From JACDER01 sp963842575 (lineage in GTDB: Bacteria > Actinomycetota > Thermoleophilia > Gaiellales > Gaiellaceae), in NCBI GenBank assembly GCA_963842575.1, contig CAWJGS010000004.1:248001-312000 (forward strand): a DNA stretch of 64,000 bases, written 5' to 3'. The notes under the pieces were generated by a model, which worked only from the letters and a program-made list of their open reading frames with translations, searched no databases and was not told where the DNA came from. Both the position numbers and the translations under genes were made by a program. This document shows, in pieces, positions 26,006 through 33,143 of this stretch. Each line of letters opens with the position of its first letter. Within the stretch, counting starts at the first letter, position 1.

Positions 26006-26035
26006 GGAAAAAGCCCTGTTTCCAGGGCTTTTTCC
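26006..26035. terminator. Bidirectional intrinsic terminator
   Basis: A perfect 13-bp stem, GGAAAAAGCCCTG / CAGGGCTTTTTCC, closes a TTTC loop. Because the stem has A-runs on one side and T-runs on the other, it can stop transcription of the aquaporin gene (plus strand) and of rnpB (minus strand). Confidence 0.92.
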
Positions 26036-26038
26036 GTA

Positions 26039-26393
26039 GCAGGCCTGTAAGCCGGATTCTGTCGAGGGTGACCATCCATCTAGGCCGGCTGTCTCCAGAC
26101 GGCTCGAGCGGCCTACCCGGCCCCCACGCGGGCTACGTGAGCGGGGCCTGTTCGCCTTGCACCGGACGGGGTTTGGCGAGCCGCCGTGTCACCACGGCGC
26201 TGGTGGGCTCTTACCCCACCTTTTCACCCTTACCATCGGCGTCTCCGGAGAGTTTGTCGCCGCTGGCGGTCTCCTTTCTGTGCCACTTTCCGTCGGCTTT
26301 CGCCGCCTGGGATTTCCCCAGCGTCCTGCCCTACGGTGTCCGGACTTTCCTCGAGCGCCTGTCAATGACAGGGCTCGCGGTCACCCGGCCTGC
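26039..26393 (-). ncRNA. rnpB: RNase P RNA (type A)
   Basis: The ribozyme that matures tRNA 5' ends. On the minus strand the 5' P1 strand GCAGGCC (from 26393) pairs with GGCCTGC at the 3' end (to 26039). The universally conserved GAGGAAAGTCCGGAC lies near the 5' end, and ACAGAATCCGGCTTACAGG lies near the 3' end. The length of about 355 nt fits bacterial type A. Its 5' edge overlaps the last codons of the upstream zinc-ribbon gene by about 13 nt. A bidirectional terminator follows it. Apparent ORFs over this stretch are artefacts. Confidence 0.96.
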
Positions 26394-26587
26394 ATGGTCA
26401 ATTGTACCCCTGGCGCCGCGATTTCGGATCCCGCCGCGCCTAGCGTCGACCCGCACTCCGCGCAGCGGAGGCCGCCCAGCACCTGCATGACGAACTCGCC
26501 GCAGACGAGGCACTCGAGGCTCGCCCCCCGAGCGAGGGCCGAGAGCTCCTGATCGAGCGTGCGGAACAGGGGCGCGACCTCGCTCAC
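26381..26587 (-). CDS. Small zinc-ribbon protein downstream of lexA
   Basis: 68-aa protein starting GTG 26587, which overlaps the lexA stop by 4 nt (GTGA). It has two C-x-x-C knuckles (CLVCGEF and CAECGST) spaced 14 residues apart, a single zinc ribbon, and an amphipathic N-terminus (APLFRTLDQELSALARG). Its last residues read into the 5' end of rnpB. Function unknown; coupling to lexA suggests SOS-linked expression. Confidence 0.7.
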   Translation of the reverse strand: MSEVAPLFRTLDQELSALARGASLECLVCGEFVMQVLGGLRCAECGSTLGAAGSEIAAPGVQLTMQAG

Positions 26588-27216
26588 GACACCATCCTGA
26601 AGACGCCGACCACCTTGCCCAGCACCTGCACGTACGGCGGGTACATCGGCTCGAGGGCGTCGTTCTCGGGCTGCAGCCGGATCCGGCCGTTCTCCCGGTA
26701 GAACCGCTTCACCGTCGCCTCGTCGGCCGCCTCGTCCTCGCCCGCGAGCGCGGCGACGATCTCGCCGTTCGTCGCATCCTGCTGGCGGCGGACGACCACG
26801 AAGTCGCCGTCCAGGATCCCGGCGTTGATCATCGATTCGCCGCGGACGCGCAGAAGGAACTCCTCGCCCCCGCGCGCCAGCGGCTCTGGCACGGCGAGGT
26901 ACTCCTCGACGTTCTGCTCGGCGAGCAGCGGGCCGCCGGCCGCGATCTGTCCCACGAGCGGAAGACGGTGCACGTCGGGCTCGGGCTGCGAGGCGGACTC
27001 GCGCCTGTGCGGCGCCAGAAGCTCCAGCGCGCGCGGCTTGGTCGGGTCGCGGCGGAGCATTCCCGCCCGCTCGAGGTTGGCCAGATGGGCGTGCACGGTG
27101 GACGGCGAGGCCAGGCCGACCTCCTGTCCGATCTCACGCACGGTCGGGGGATAGCCATGCGCTTCGACGTAACGAACGAGAAATTCCCAAATCTCACGTT
27201 GCCGCTCGGTCAGCAT
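26584..27216 (-). CDS. lexA: SOS-response repressor LexA
   Basis: 210-aa repressor and self-cleaving protease. It has a winged helix-turn-helix (TVREIGQEVGLASPSTVHAH), the cleavage bond A93-G94 in QIAAGGPL, catalytic S128 (RGESMINAG) and K170 (ATVKRFYRE). The start is taken at ATG 27216 (MLTERQREIWEFL); a longer reading to 27252 would run through the SOS box. The box lies 17-30 nt upstream of the ATG, so the gene is autoregulated. It is co-translated with the small zinc-ribbon gene. Confidence 0.96.
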   Translation of the reverse strand: MLTERQREIWEFLVRYVEAHGYPPTVREIGQEVGLASPSTVHAHLANLERAGMLRRDPTKPRALELLAPHRRESASQPEPDVHRLPLVGQIAAGGPLLAEQNVEEYLAVPEPLARGGEEFLLRVRGESMINAGILDGDFVVVRRQQDATNGEIVAALAGEDEAADEATVKRFYRENGRIRLQPENDALEPMYPPYVQVLGKVVGVFRMVS

Positions 27217-27232
27217 GCCGTCTCCTTGGTCG

Positions 27233-27246
27233 CGAACATGTGTTCG
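27233..27246. promoter_or_regulatory. LexA-binding SOS box
   Basis: CGAACATGTGTTCG, a perfect palindrome matching the CGAAC-N4-GTTCG operator used by LexA of Gram-positive bacteria and Actinobacteria. It sits just upstream of lexA. Confidence 0.93.
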
Positions 27247-27306
27247 CATCACAAGGTAGCGCGGGCTGCGGACGGCGTCAAGGCGCCGCCCGCAACCTGC
27301 TTTGAG

Positions 27307-28092
27307 CTACGACTGCGGAATGCCCTTGAACAGGGCGAATGCCGCGCCGGTCGGATCCGCGAGGACGCTGAAGCGGCCGACCTCCGCAATGTCCGTAGGC
27401 GGCATGTACACCGTGGCGCCGAGCTCCTTCGCCTTGTCGGTGGAGGCATCCACGTCCTCGGTCCCGATGTAGACGAGCCAGTTCGGCGGGACGTTGTTCG
27501 ACTTCATCTCGTCGGTGAGCGCCATGCAACCGGCGGTGCCGGCCTCACCGCCGCCGGGGCGCTCGAAGATCGTGTAGATCATCCCGCCGCCCATGTCCAT
27601 GTCCTTGGAGGTCCAGCCGAACACGTCGCCGTAGAACTTCTTCGCGCCGTCCACGTCGCTGGTCGCGAGCTCGTCCCAGGCGAACGTACCCTCGGCCGGG
27701 GGACCCTCCGGCGGGCTCGACGACGCGAACGCCGACAACACCGCGCCCTGCGGGTCGGCGAACACGAAGAACCGCCCGATATCGGGAATGTCGGAGGGGC
27801 CGAAGTAGATCGTCCCTCCGCCGGCCTTGACCTTCTCGGCGGTCTCGTCGGCGTCCTCGACCGCGACGTGGCCGAGCCAGTGCGGCGGAGCGCCGCCCTG
27901 CGACGCGCCGAAGCCCCCGTGCATCCCACCGTCGTTCTTGATCATCGGATACTTCTCGTCGCCGACGTCGACCTCTTCGACGTCCCAACCGAGCAGCTCT
28001 GTGTAGAAGCTCTTCGCCTTCTCGATGTCGCCCGACATGTGGTCGTGCCAGACGAACTTGCCAAGGATGGCGGTCTGCGTCTCCGTGCTCAT
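27307..28092 (-). CDS. Tandem VOC (glyoxalase-like) domain protein
   Basis: 261-aa protein with two vicinal-oxygen-chelate modules. The first begins KFVWHDHMSGDIEKAKSFYTEL and ends FFVFADPQGAVLSAF. The second begins FAWDELATSDVDGAKKFYGD and ends FSVLADPTGAAFALFKG. This double arrangement is common in actinobacterial proteins annotated as glyoxalase/bleomycin-resistance, with mostly unknown substrates. ATG 28092 has a GGGAGGAG site; a longer frame upstream reads through the promoter region. Confidence 0.88.
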   Translation of the reverse strand: MSTETQTAILGKFVWHDHMSGDIEKAKSFYTELLGWDVEEVDVGDEKYPMIKNDGGMHGGFGASQGGAPPHWLGHVAVEDADETAEKVKAGGGTIYFGPSDIPDIGRFFVFADPQGAVLSAFASSSPPEGPPAEGTFAWDELATSDVDGAKKFYGDVFGWTSKDMDMGGGMIYTIFERPGGGEAGTAGCMALTDEMKSNNVPPNWLVYIGTEDVDASTDKAKELGATVYMPPTDIAEVGRFSVLADPTGAAFALFKGIPQS

Positions 28093-28185
28093 CGCACTCC
28101 TCCCGTCGTTTCTCCCGACGCTACCGGAAGTGCGGTCACCGTCCGGTAGACCGGAGGTGACCAACTGGAGAAGAACGCCGCTCTA

Positions 28186-28270
<85 letters not shown>

Positions 28271-28332
28271 GTGGGGAAGAAAGTGTAGCGGCGGCCCGTC
28301 TTGTGTCTGACCGCGAAACGAAGGGAGAGAGC

Positions 28333-28545
28333 GTGTACGAGCAGCCCTCACTGCACATGGAGCTGGCGAGACTGAAGCACCGCGACTACGAGGTGGAGGC
28401 CGGCCGCGCCAGGCTCGCGGCGCAGGTCGAGCGCCACCCGTCCGAGACGCTGTCGTTGATCCGAGGAGCGGTCTCCAGTCTCCGCGACGCGCTCTCCCGC
28501 CGCCCGGCGGCCGCCAGGGCTCCGCGCCTCCAGCCGGCCGGCTAG
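28333..28545 (+). CDS. Small hypothetical protein
   Basis: 70-aa predicted protein from GTG 28333, with AAGGGAGAGAG upstream. It is basic and helical (LHMELARLKHRDYEVEAGRA, then RPAAARAPRLQPAG) without Cys or membrane segments. It resembles the short HTH-less regulators or cytosolic peptides common in actinobacteria, but no family is recognised. A hairpin terminator follows. Confidence 0.55.
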   Translation: MYEQPSLHMELARLKHRDYEVEAGRARLAAQVERHPSETLSLIRGAVSSLRDALSRRPAAARAPRLQPAG

Positions 28546-28564
28546 CCCGACCTTTCCGTGACCT

Positions 28565-28591
28565 GAGACGGCGGGCCCTGCCCGCCTTCTC
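28565..28591. terminator. Hairpin terminator between convergent genes
   Basis: GGCGGGC / GCCCGCC (28570-28576 with 28580-28586), extended by GAGA/TCTC pairing after one mismatch, closes a CCT loop. It lies between the small hypothetical gene and the convergent CAP gene. Confidence 0.7.
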
Positions 28592-28610
28592 GGGTTGTCC
28601 GGGCGAAGAG

Positions 28611-29141
28611 TTAGCTCGTCCGTGAGCCGAAGTCGGCGGTGACGATCGTGACGCCGAGACCGTGGTAGACGCCGGGCGCGGAGTCGAACTCCTTGACCGA
28701 GAGGCCGATCTGGCGCCAGTCCTTGTCGAGCAGGTTCTCGCGGTGCGGTGGGCTGTTCATCCACATCGTGACCGCGTCGGCCGGGCTCAACGGGCCGGCC
28801 GACCAGAGCAGGTTCTCACCGACGCTCCAGTACCGGTAGCCGCGGGAGCCGTAGAAGCCCTCGATGCGCTTCCAGAAGGCTGTCCCGTCGACCGAGTCGT
28901 GGCTGAAGTAGCCGCGGCTGCCCATCTCCGTGGAGTGCTGGCCCGCGGCCGCCGTCAGCGGACGAACGAGCCTCAGTGGCCGCAAGCCGTGCTGGGCCCT
29001 GATCGTGTTGATCTCGGCCACGATGCCTCGCGCCGCCAGGTTCTGGGAGTGACGCGGGGAGTGCGATGCAGACGCGACGGGCACGGCGATTGCCGAGACG
29101 ACCCCGAGCATCGTGATGAGCCGCCGCACGGGTGCAAGCAT
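28611..29141 (-). CDS. Secreted CAP/SCP-domain protein
   Basis: 176-aa exported protein. The N-terminal signal (VRRLITMLGVVSAIAVPVASA) leads into a CAP domain (cysteine-rich secretory / SCP / YkwD type): INTIRAQHGLRPL, HSTEMGSRGYFSHDSVDG, VGENLLWSAG, WMNSPPHRENLLD and VTADFGSR, including the conserved His residues of the cleft. Bacterial CAP proteins act at the envelope, with activity mostly undefined. It is monocistronic in layout. Confidence 0.92.
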   Translation of the reverse strand: MLAPVRRLITMLGVVSAIAVPVASASHSPRHSQNLAARGIVAEINTIRAQHGLRPLRLVRPLTAAAGQHSTEMGSRGYFSHDSVDGTAFWKRIEGFYGSRGYRYWSVGENLLWSAGPLSPADAVTMWMNSPPHRENLLDKDWRQIGLSVKEFDSAPGVYHGLGVTIVTADFGSRTS

Positions 29142-29194
29142 CAGGGATAGAACGGACGTTGTCTATAGGCCATCCGGCCCATTTTTCTTCGGGC

Positions 29195-29497
29195 CTATGT
29201 TGCGAGGTCTCGTCCGTCGAGCAGAATCCTCCAGCGCTCGACGCTGACGGGGGTGAGCAGCCCGGTCTTCGCCCACACGTCTTCGGCGAGCCGCGCGCGC
29301 ACCTCGTCCTCGGAGCCGGCCTCGACGATCTCGATCACCTCGCGGTCACCCTCGAGGGGTCCGCCGAGGACGATGAAGCCGTCCTCCACCAGCTCGTCCA
29401 TGTACCGCGCGTGCTCCTCCCAGTCGGCCTGCTCGCGCATGTCGCGCGACCAGTCCCAGGGGCCGCCACGCGCGAGCCGGACGACGAAATGAGGCAT
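29195..29497 (-). CDS. YciI-like protein, paralogue of the 10752 gene
   Basis: 100-aa YCII-domain protein. ATG 29497 begins MPHFVVRLARGGPWDWSRDM. It shares the WDWSRDMR...W..HA.YMDEL.EDGFI.LGG layout with the protein at 10752-11039. The start is divergent from a VOC gene whose ATG lies 17 nt away, so the two promoters must overlap. Function unknown. Confidence 0.85.
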   Translation of the reverse strand: MPHFVVRLARGGPWDWSRDMREQADWEEHARYMDELVEDGFIVLGGPLEGDREVIEIVEAGSEDEVRARLAEDVWAKTGLLTPVSVERWRILLDGRDLAT

Positions 29498-29514
29498 GCC
29501 GGGAGTCTGGCAGG

Positions 29515-29907
29515 ATGGAGTTGGTGCCGATCGACGCGCTAACGCCGTACGCACACGTCGCCGACGTGCAGCGGTCGGTCGACTTCTACGGCCTGCTCGG
29601 GCTCGAGCTGCGCAACAGCGTCGAGGAGGGTGGCAAGCTCGCGTGGGCCTTCGTGACCAGCCCGTCCGCTGACCCGAACGACGCGTCTGCGCGCCTGATG
29701 CTCGCTCAGGCCGATGGACCGTTCGATGCCTCGCAGCAGGCTGTCCTCTTCTACTGCTGGGCCCGCGATCTCGAGTCGCTCCAGGCCGAGCTTTCCGACG
29801 CCGGCGTCGAGGTCGGCGACATCACCCACCCGTTCTACATGCCGGCCGGCGAGCTCCGGGTCATCGATCCCGACGGCTACGTGGTGCTCGTCGGCCGTTT
29901 GAGCTAG
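29515..29907 (+). CDS. VOC family (glyoxalase-like) protein
   Basis: 130-aa single vicinal-oxygen-chelate domain (LTPYAHVADVQRSVDFYGLL at the start, LRVIDPDGYVVLVGRL at the end). Metal-site positions include H15 and the late acidic residue of the pattern. Substrate unknown. ATG 29515 is confirmed by the divergent neighbour; the IS481-type element begins 65 nt after its stop. Confidence 0.87.
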   Translation: MELVPIDALTPYAHVADVQRSVDFYGLLGLELRNSVEEGGKLAWAFVTSPSADPNDASARLMLAQADGPFDASQQAVLFYCWARDLESLQAELSDAGVEVGDITHPFYMPAGELRVIDPDGYVVLVGRLS

Positions 29908-29971
29908 ACCGAGCGCTCACCGCCTGAGTTGTCCCCGGTCACCGCGCCGAGACGCGGGCCGCGGGCGCCGG

Positions 29972-30934
29972 CTAGTTGTAGTTCCCAACGAGGTTGTTCA
30001 GCCTTGAGGCCGGCGCTTGTTTGCCAAGGGAGCCGTGTGGTCTGCTGAAGTTGTACCGCCTGAGATAGAGCGGCAAGACCGCGGTGCGTTCGGCGGAGGT
30101 CCCGTACACCCTCGCGTATGCCCATTCGTTCAGCAGCGTCTGGATGAAGCGCTCGACCTTGCCGTTGGTTCGCGGCCTGCCGGGACGGATGCGCAGGTGG
30201 CGCAGGCCGAGCTCGCGTAGTGCCGACCCGTACGCGTAGGCGGTGTAGCAGGAGCCGTTGTCGGTCATGACCGACCGGATGCGCACCCCACGCTCGGCGA
30301 ACCACGCAAGTGCGCGTCGCAGGAAGGTGATCGCGCACGCTGCGGTGAGGTCGTCGAGCACCTCCGCGTAGGCGAGGCGGGAGTGGTCGTCGACCATCAC
30401 ATGGACGTACTCCCAGCCCGCGACGCCGGTCAGGCGGCCGTCCACGCGGGTCTTCTTTTGGCTGGCGCGGTTACCGCTCACGCGATGACCGGCACCGCGC
30501 ACCCGCCCGAGCTTCTTGATGTCGACGTGCACGAGCTCGCCCGGATGGCGGCGCTCGTAGCGGTTGGGCGGCTCGGGCGGCTCGAGCCGTGAGCGCTTGC
30601 CCAGCCCGATGCGCTTCAACCACAGCGAGACAGTCGAGAGCGGCAGCCCGAGCACCTCGGCGATCTCGGCGGCGCTCATGCGCAGACGGCGCAGGGTCTC
30701 GATCGCCGCGACCCTCTGCTGCGGCAGACGCGTTGGGCTTCGGTGCGGGCGAGAAGACCGGTCGAGGAGCTGATGGTCGCCCTGGCGGAAGCGCTGCAGC
30801 CACTTAGCCGCCGTGCGCGGACTACAGCCGGCGGCCGCTGCCGCTCGCTTGATCGTCCAGCCCTCCACGAGCACACGACGACAGATCAGGCGACGGCTGC
30901 TCGGACAGGTCCGATGATTAGCGTGCACGTTCAT
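29972..30934 (-). CDS. IS481-family transposase
   Basis: 320-aa transposase. N-terminal helix-turn-helix domains (LVEGWTIKRAAAAAGCSPRT, AEIAEVLGLPLSTVSLWLKR) precede an rve/DDE catalytic core: D in VHVDIKKLGR, D in RSVMTDNGSCY, and E in TNGKVERFIQTLLNEW. The start is ATG 30934, preceded by AAAGGAGGTCACC. The stop codon lies within the left inverted repeat. The frame is intact, so the element may still be active. Confidence 0.93.
   Translation of the reverse strand: MNVHANHRTCPSSRRLICRRVLVEGWTIKRAAAAAGCSPRTAAKWLQRFRQGDHQLLDRSSRPHRSPTRLPQQRVAAIETLRRLRMSAAEIAEVLGLPLSTVSLWLKRIGLGKRSRLEPPEPPNRYERRHPGELVHVDIKKLGRVRGAGHRVSGNRASQKKTRVDGRLTGVAGWEYVHVMVDDHSRLAYAEVLDDLTAACAITFLRRALAWFAERGVRIRSVMTDNGSCYTAYAYGSALRELGLRHLRIRPGRPRTNGKVERFIQTLLNEWAYARVYGTSAERTAVLPLYLRRYNFSRPHGSLGKQAPASRLNNLVGNYN
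29973..30000 (+). repeat. IS481 left terminal inverted repeat
   Basis: 28 nt starting TAGTTGTAGTTCC and ending GTTGTTCA. It contains the transposase stop codon. Confidence 0.85.
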
Positions 30935-30993
30935 CCGGTGACCTCCTTTGGAGCTGGTGGCTTCGACACCCCCAGCCTCCAAGGAGGCCCGGA

Positions 30994-31021
30994 TGAACAA
31001 CGTCTTTAGGAACTACAACTA
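30994..31021 (-). repeat. IS481 right terminal inverted repeat
   Basis: Reverse complement also begins TAGTTGTAGTTCC and ends GTTGTTCA, differing from the left end at four positions in the middle. Confidence 0.85.
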
Positions 31022-31077
31022 CGGGACGCCTGAGCCGGACGAGGCCGAGCCCGTCGACGACGACGTTCCGTTCTGAT
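31022..31077 (+). pseudogene. 3' remnant of a single-stranded DNA-binding protein gene
   Basis: Directly after the IS end the plus strand encodes a short acidic tail ending PVDDDVPF and a stop, the hallmark C-terminal tip by which SSB recruits partners. Everything upstream, including the OB fold, is missing on both sides of the IS, so the gene was lost by IS-linked deletion. Confidence 0.65.
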
Positions 31078-31128
31078 GGCCGCCGTGTGGGAGTGCCCGT
31101 GCGGCCACGAGCTGCCGAAGCAGGCGGC

Positions 31129-31293
31129 ATGAACCCCGCCGCCGCACGCGTGCTCGAACGCCTCGAGGGGGTGCGCAAGTCAGGCGGGGGCTGGGTCGCT
31201 TGCTGCCCTGCCCACCACGACCGGCGTCCCAGCCTGAAGGTCGACCTCGGCTTCGACGAACGCGCTCGACTTCCACGGAGCCGAACGGGGTGA
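31129..31293 (+). pseudogene. Phage/plasmid primase zinc-finger fragment
   Basis: About 54 residues from ATG 31129. The segment GGGWVACCPAHHDRRPSLKV matches the N-terminal zinc-binding motif of phage- and plasmid-type primase-helicases (W-x-A-x-CPAH-x-DR-x-PSL-x-V). After DLGFDERAR the similarity stops and the frame closes at 31293. Following the ssb tail, it indicates a lost replication module. Confidence 0.6.
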
Positions 31294-31430
31294 TGCCGGC
31301 GGAAAGCGGCAAATGGTGGCTCGAATGCGAGGGGTGCGGCAAATGCTTCAAAGCTCGTCGCGACGCTAAGTGGTGCGATGACTGCCACCCGCGGAACCAG
31401 ACGCCATCCAAGCGGCAACGAGGAGGCTGA
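31293..31430 (+). CDS. Small zinc-finger-like protein
   Basis: 45-aa predicted protein. ATG 31293 shares bases with the previous stop (TGATG). It has paired knuckles C-x-x-C and C-x-x-C (ECEGCGKCF, KWCDDCHPR) and a basic end. It is a plausible phage-type zinc finger, but too short to assign. Confidence 0.45.
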   Translation: MPAESGKWWLECEGCGKCFKARRDAKWCDDCHPRNQTPSKRQRGG

Positions 31431-31457
31431 TTTTCTTCGAGAATACGTCACGGCGCG

Positions 31458-31498
31458 TGGGGCCCCATGTGGCGGCGCGCTCGCCCGCGGGGGGCACG
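31458..31498 (+). repeat. Direct repeat A, copy 1
   Basis: Shares TGGGGCCCCA and TCGCCCGCGGGGGGCACG with copy 2 at 32081-32121, separated by 13 variable nt in both copies. Both copies precede a VLER(I/V)ASG-coding segment. Confidence 0.65.
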
Positions 31499-31552
31499 CA
31501 CCCCGCCGGGGGGCTCGCGGCCTCCGTCAACTCGCGCTGGCACACTCCGGGC

Positions 31553-31753
31553 ATGGCGAGACTCTCGACAGCCGAGATTCGCGCTGCGGCGGCGACGCTC
31601 CGGCGCGTGCTCGAGCGCATAGCAAGCGGCGAGCTCACGGCTCCGGCCGGGCTCGCGGCCAGGCTCGAGGGAGCGGCGGCCGCGCTCGAGGCGCTGGGAT
31701 CGCGCAGGCGCAGACGCGCAGGGAAAGAGACGCGCTCGCATTCAGGCGAGTAG
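31553..31753 (+). CDS. Small helical protein in the remnant island
   Basis: 66-aa predicted protein from ATG 31553 (MARLSTAEIRAAAATLRRVL, then ERIASGELTAPAGLAARLEG). It is a helical, Ala-rich cytosolic peptide with a basic tail. A decayed second copy of its centre (TLGRVLERVASGG) is encoded near 32150 after the second copy of repeat A, supporting that it was once a real gene. Function unknown. Confidence 0.5.
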   Translation: MARLSTAEIRAAAATLRRVLERIASGELTAPAGLAARLEGAAAALEALGSRRRRRAGKETRSHSGE

Positions 31754-32017
31754 CCGGCGAAGGGTGTCCGTACCGCACGCTCTACCGCCTAGGCATCGCC
31801 TCGCACGCTGAGACTGTCACCGCCGTTACACCCTCCTCACGCTAATCGTCCGTGCCAGCGCGCACCGGCACGGCTGTAGCGCGGCGGGTCTTCGACCGCG
31901 ATCAGGAGCAGGAGCGCGAGGGCGTCAGCGAGAGGAATCGGCTTTGGCAGATGGCGGGCTCCGTCTCGGCCGATATATCAGCTCGTCCAACCGTCGCTGC
32001 TTGGACCCAGCGGACCA
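31754..32017. other. Non-coding stretch in the remnant island
   Basis: No ORF here looks protein-like. It holds a weak hairpin (CGTGCC...GGCACG near 31851-31873) and a patch of lower GC around 31960-31990. I see no promoter or RNA that I can support. Confidence 0.4.
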
Positions 32018-32080
32018 CACGTCGGGGGAGCGCGACAAGCCGCATGTTGGGGATCGGCGCGCGCACGCTCCGCGATAGCC
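32018..32080 (+). repeat. Direct repeat B, copy 1
   Basis: 63-nt segment starting CACGTCGG and ending CGCGCGCACGCTCCGCGATAG plus CC. It is about 80% identical to 34299-34364. In both copies one frame encodes a TSG...KP...RAHAPR C-terminus and a stop, suggesting the duplicated end of a lost gene. Confidence 0.65.
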
Positions 32081-32121
32081 TGGGGCCCCAGTTAGGCGCG
32101 TGATCGCCCGCGGGGGGCACG
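32081..32121 (+). repeat. Direct repeat A, copy 2
   Basis: Second copy of the 41-nt repeat at 31458-31498, with identical 10- and 18-nt blocks. It directly follows repeat B copy 1. Confidence 0.65.
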
Positions 32122-32191
32122 GGGCTCCCCCTCCGACCGTGCGCACTGCGTCGACACTCGGGCGCGTGCTCGAACGCGTGGCCTCCGGCGG

Positions 32192-32449
32192 ATGCTGCAC
32201 CGCAGGCCGGGGATCCCCGTCGCCTACATGATCTTCGACGTGCTCGAGCAGGACGGGCTGGCGACGCTCAACTGGCCGTACCGTCAGCGCCGCGAACTTC
32301 TTGACGATCTCGACCTGCACGGCTCGCATTGGGACACGGCGATGGCGTTCGAGGATGGGGAGCGGCTCTTCCGGTCCGTACGAGAAGATCCTTCCGCCGT
32401 TGAGTTCTTGACGCTGACGGGCGTACTCCTCTACTGTCGCTTCAGGTGA
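32192..32449 (+). pseudogene. ATP-dependent DNA ligase fragment
   Basis: 85 codons open from ATG 32192. Residues VAYMIFDVLEQDGLATL and WPYRQRRELLDDLDLHGSHW followed by DGERLF match the adenylation-domain end of ATP-dependent DNA ligases (LigC/LigD type: Y-x-x-FD-x-L, then PYRERR-x-LL). The catalytic Lys motif and the OB domain are both absent. It is an internal gene fragment within the island, joined to unrelated sequence on both sides. Confidence 0.6.
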
Positions 32450-32916
32450 ACGTCGTTGGTCAAAGCCATGTGGCCTGCGTCCATGAGGCCGCGAGCGAGG
32501 CGCACGTACCTCTCGACATCTTCCTCTTGAAGCGCTCTCGCGTCTCGAGGGCGCTGGGCGAGAACGTTGAGGTCATCGGGCCGGATCTGCGCCTTCCGAG
32601 CCGGGTTGGCAAAGCGCCGGTCTTCTTGTTTTTCGGAGGAAGCCTTCTCAACAAGTACGCGCTCTGCCGGCATCCGACGCACCCATTCGACTTTGTGCTC
32701 CCGGAGCGGCACGACCTGCCGATCGAGGACGGTGCCGAAGTGATCCCGTACGAGGCGATCCGTGCGTCTCTCCGTGCTAGCGACCAAGGGCAACCTGGCT
32801 GTCGTCACCCAGCTCGTTCGAGTCGCCCGCGGCCCGATATACCAGTTCGAGTCGCCGCCACCACCGGCCGACAGCGGCTGGGTCGCGGAGAACCTGGACT
32901 CAAGGATGGCGCGCAC
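32431..32916 (-). CDS. Uncertain ORF, minus strand
   Basis: 161 codons without recognised similarity. The C-terminal part (DVERYVRLARGLMDAGHMAL, TNDVHLKRQ) looks protein-like, while the N-terminal half is low in structure. It could be a fragment of a real gene or an artefact; the overlap with plus-strand fragments on both sides makes me cautious. Confidence 0.25.
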   Translation of the reverse strand: MRAILESRFSATQPLSAGGGGDSNWYIGPRATRTSWVTTARLPLVASTERRTDRLVRDHFGTVLDRQVVPLREHKVEWVRRMPAERVLVEKASSEKQEDRRFANPARKAQIRPDDLNVLAQRPRDARALQEEDVERYVRLARGLMDAGHMALTNDVHLKRQ

Positions 32917-33143
32917 ATCCGCGCGTCTCAGTCAACTCGAAGTTCCTGCGCTACAAGATGTGGCGCCTGCACTCGCAGATCATGCGCACCCACGTCGAGA
33001 AGGCGGGCGGGACGTTCGTGCCTCATCCGCGCGAAGCGGTCGATGAGGAGGGCTTCCTCCCGGTCGAGCTTTGCCGCGACGCGACCCACGGAAACGCGCG
33101 GTACGGCGCGCTCCTCCTCCAGCAGATGCAGGCGCTCGCATGA
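32910..33143 (+). pseudogene. C-terminal part of an SGNH-hydrolase-like protein
   Basis: The frame entering from about 32910 gives SVNSKFLRYKMWRLHSQIMR and ends HPREAVDEEGFLP, then DATHGNARYGALLLQQMQAL. The D-x-x-H-x-N block is the last catalytic motif of SGNH/GDSL hydrolases. The N-terminal GDS motif is missing. Its stop overlaps the ATG of the GSCFA gene (ATGA), a pairing that suggests an original two-gene unit for glycan acyl modification (inference). Confidence 0.55.

Larger units (their letters stand above)
29973..31021 (-). mobile_element. IS481-family insertion sequence
   Basis: About 1.05-kb element bounded by imperfect 28-bp inverted repeats that both begin TAGTTGTAGTTCC and end GTTGTTCA (four mismatches). 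It encodes one full-length DDE transposase. No target-site duplication is visible: the left flank is non-coding and the right flank is the last 17 codons of an ssb gene. This suggests a deletion or recombination beside the element after insertion. Confidence 0.88.

Noticed and set aside
26068..26552. Several ORFs over 26.07-26.55 kb
   Set aside because: They lie on RNase P RNA, whose conserved sequence and P1 pairing are unmistakable.
29960..31035. Target-site duplication of the IS481-type element
   Set aside because: The flanks (CGCCGGC on the left, CGGGACG on the right) do not form a convincing direct repeat.
31744..31764. Similarity of GCGAGTAGCCGGCGAAGGG to 52536-52555
   Set aside because: The match is about 20 nt and isolated, with no shared flanks; chance or a short GC-rich motif is enough to explain it.
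32772..32880. A tRNA in the remnant island (GTTCGAGTC seen twice)
   Set aside because: Two T-loop-like strings occur but no matching acceptor stem or D arm can be formed.
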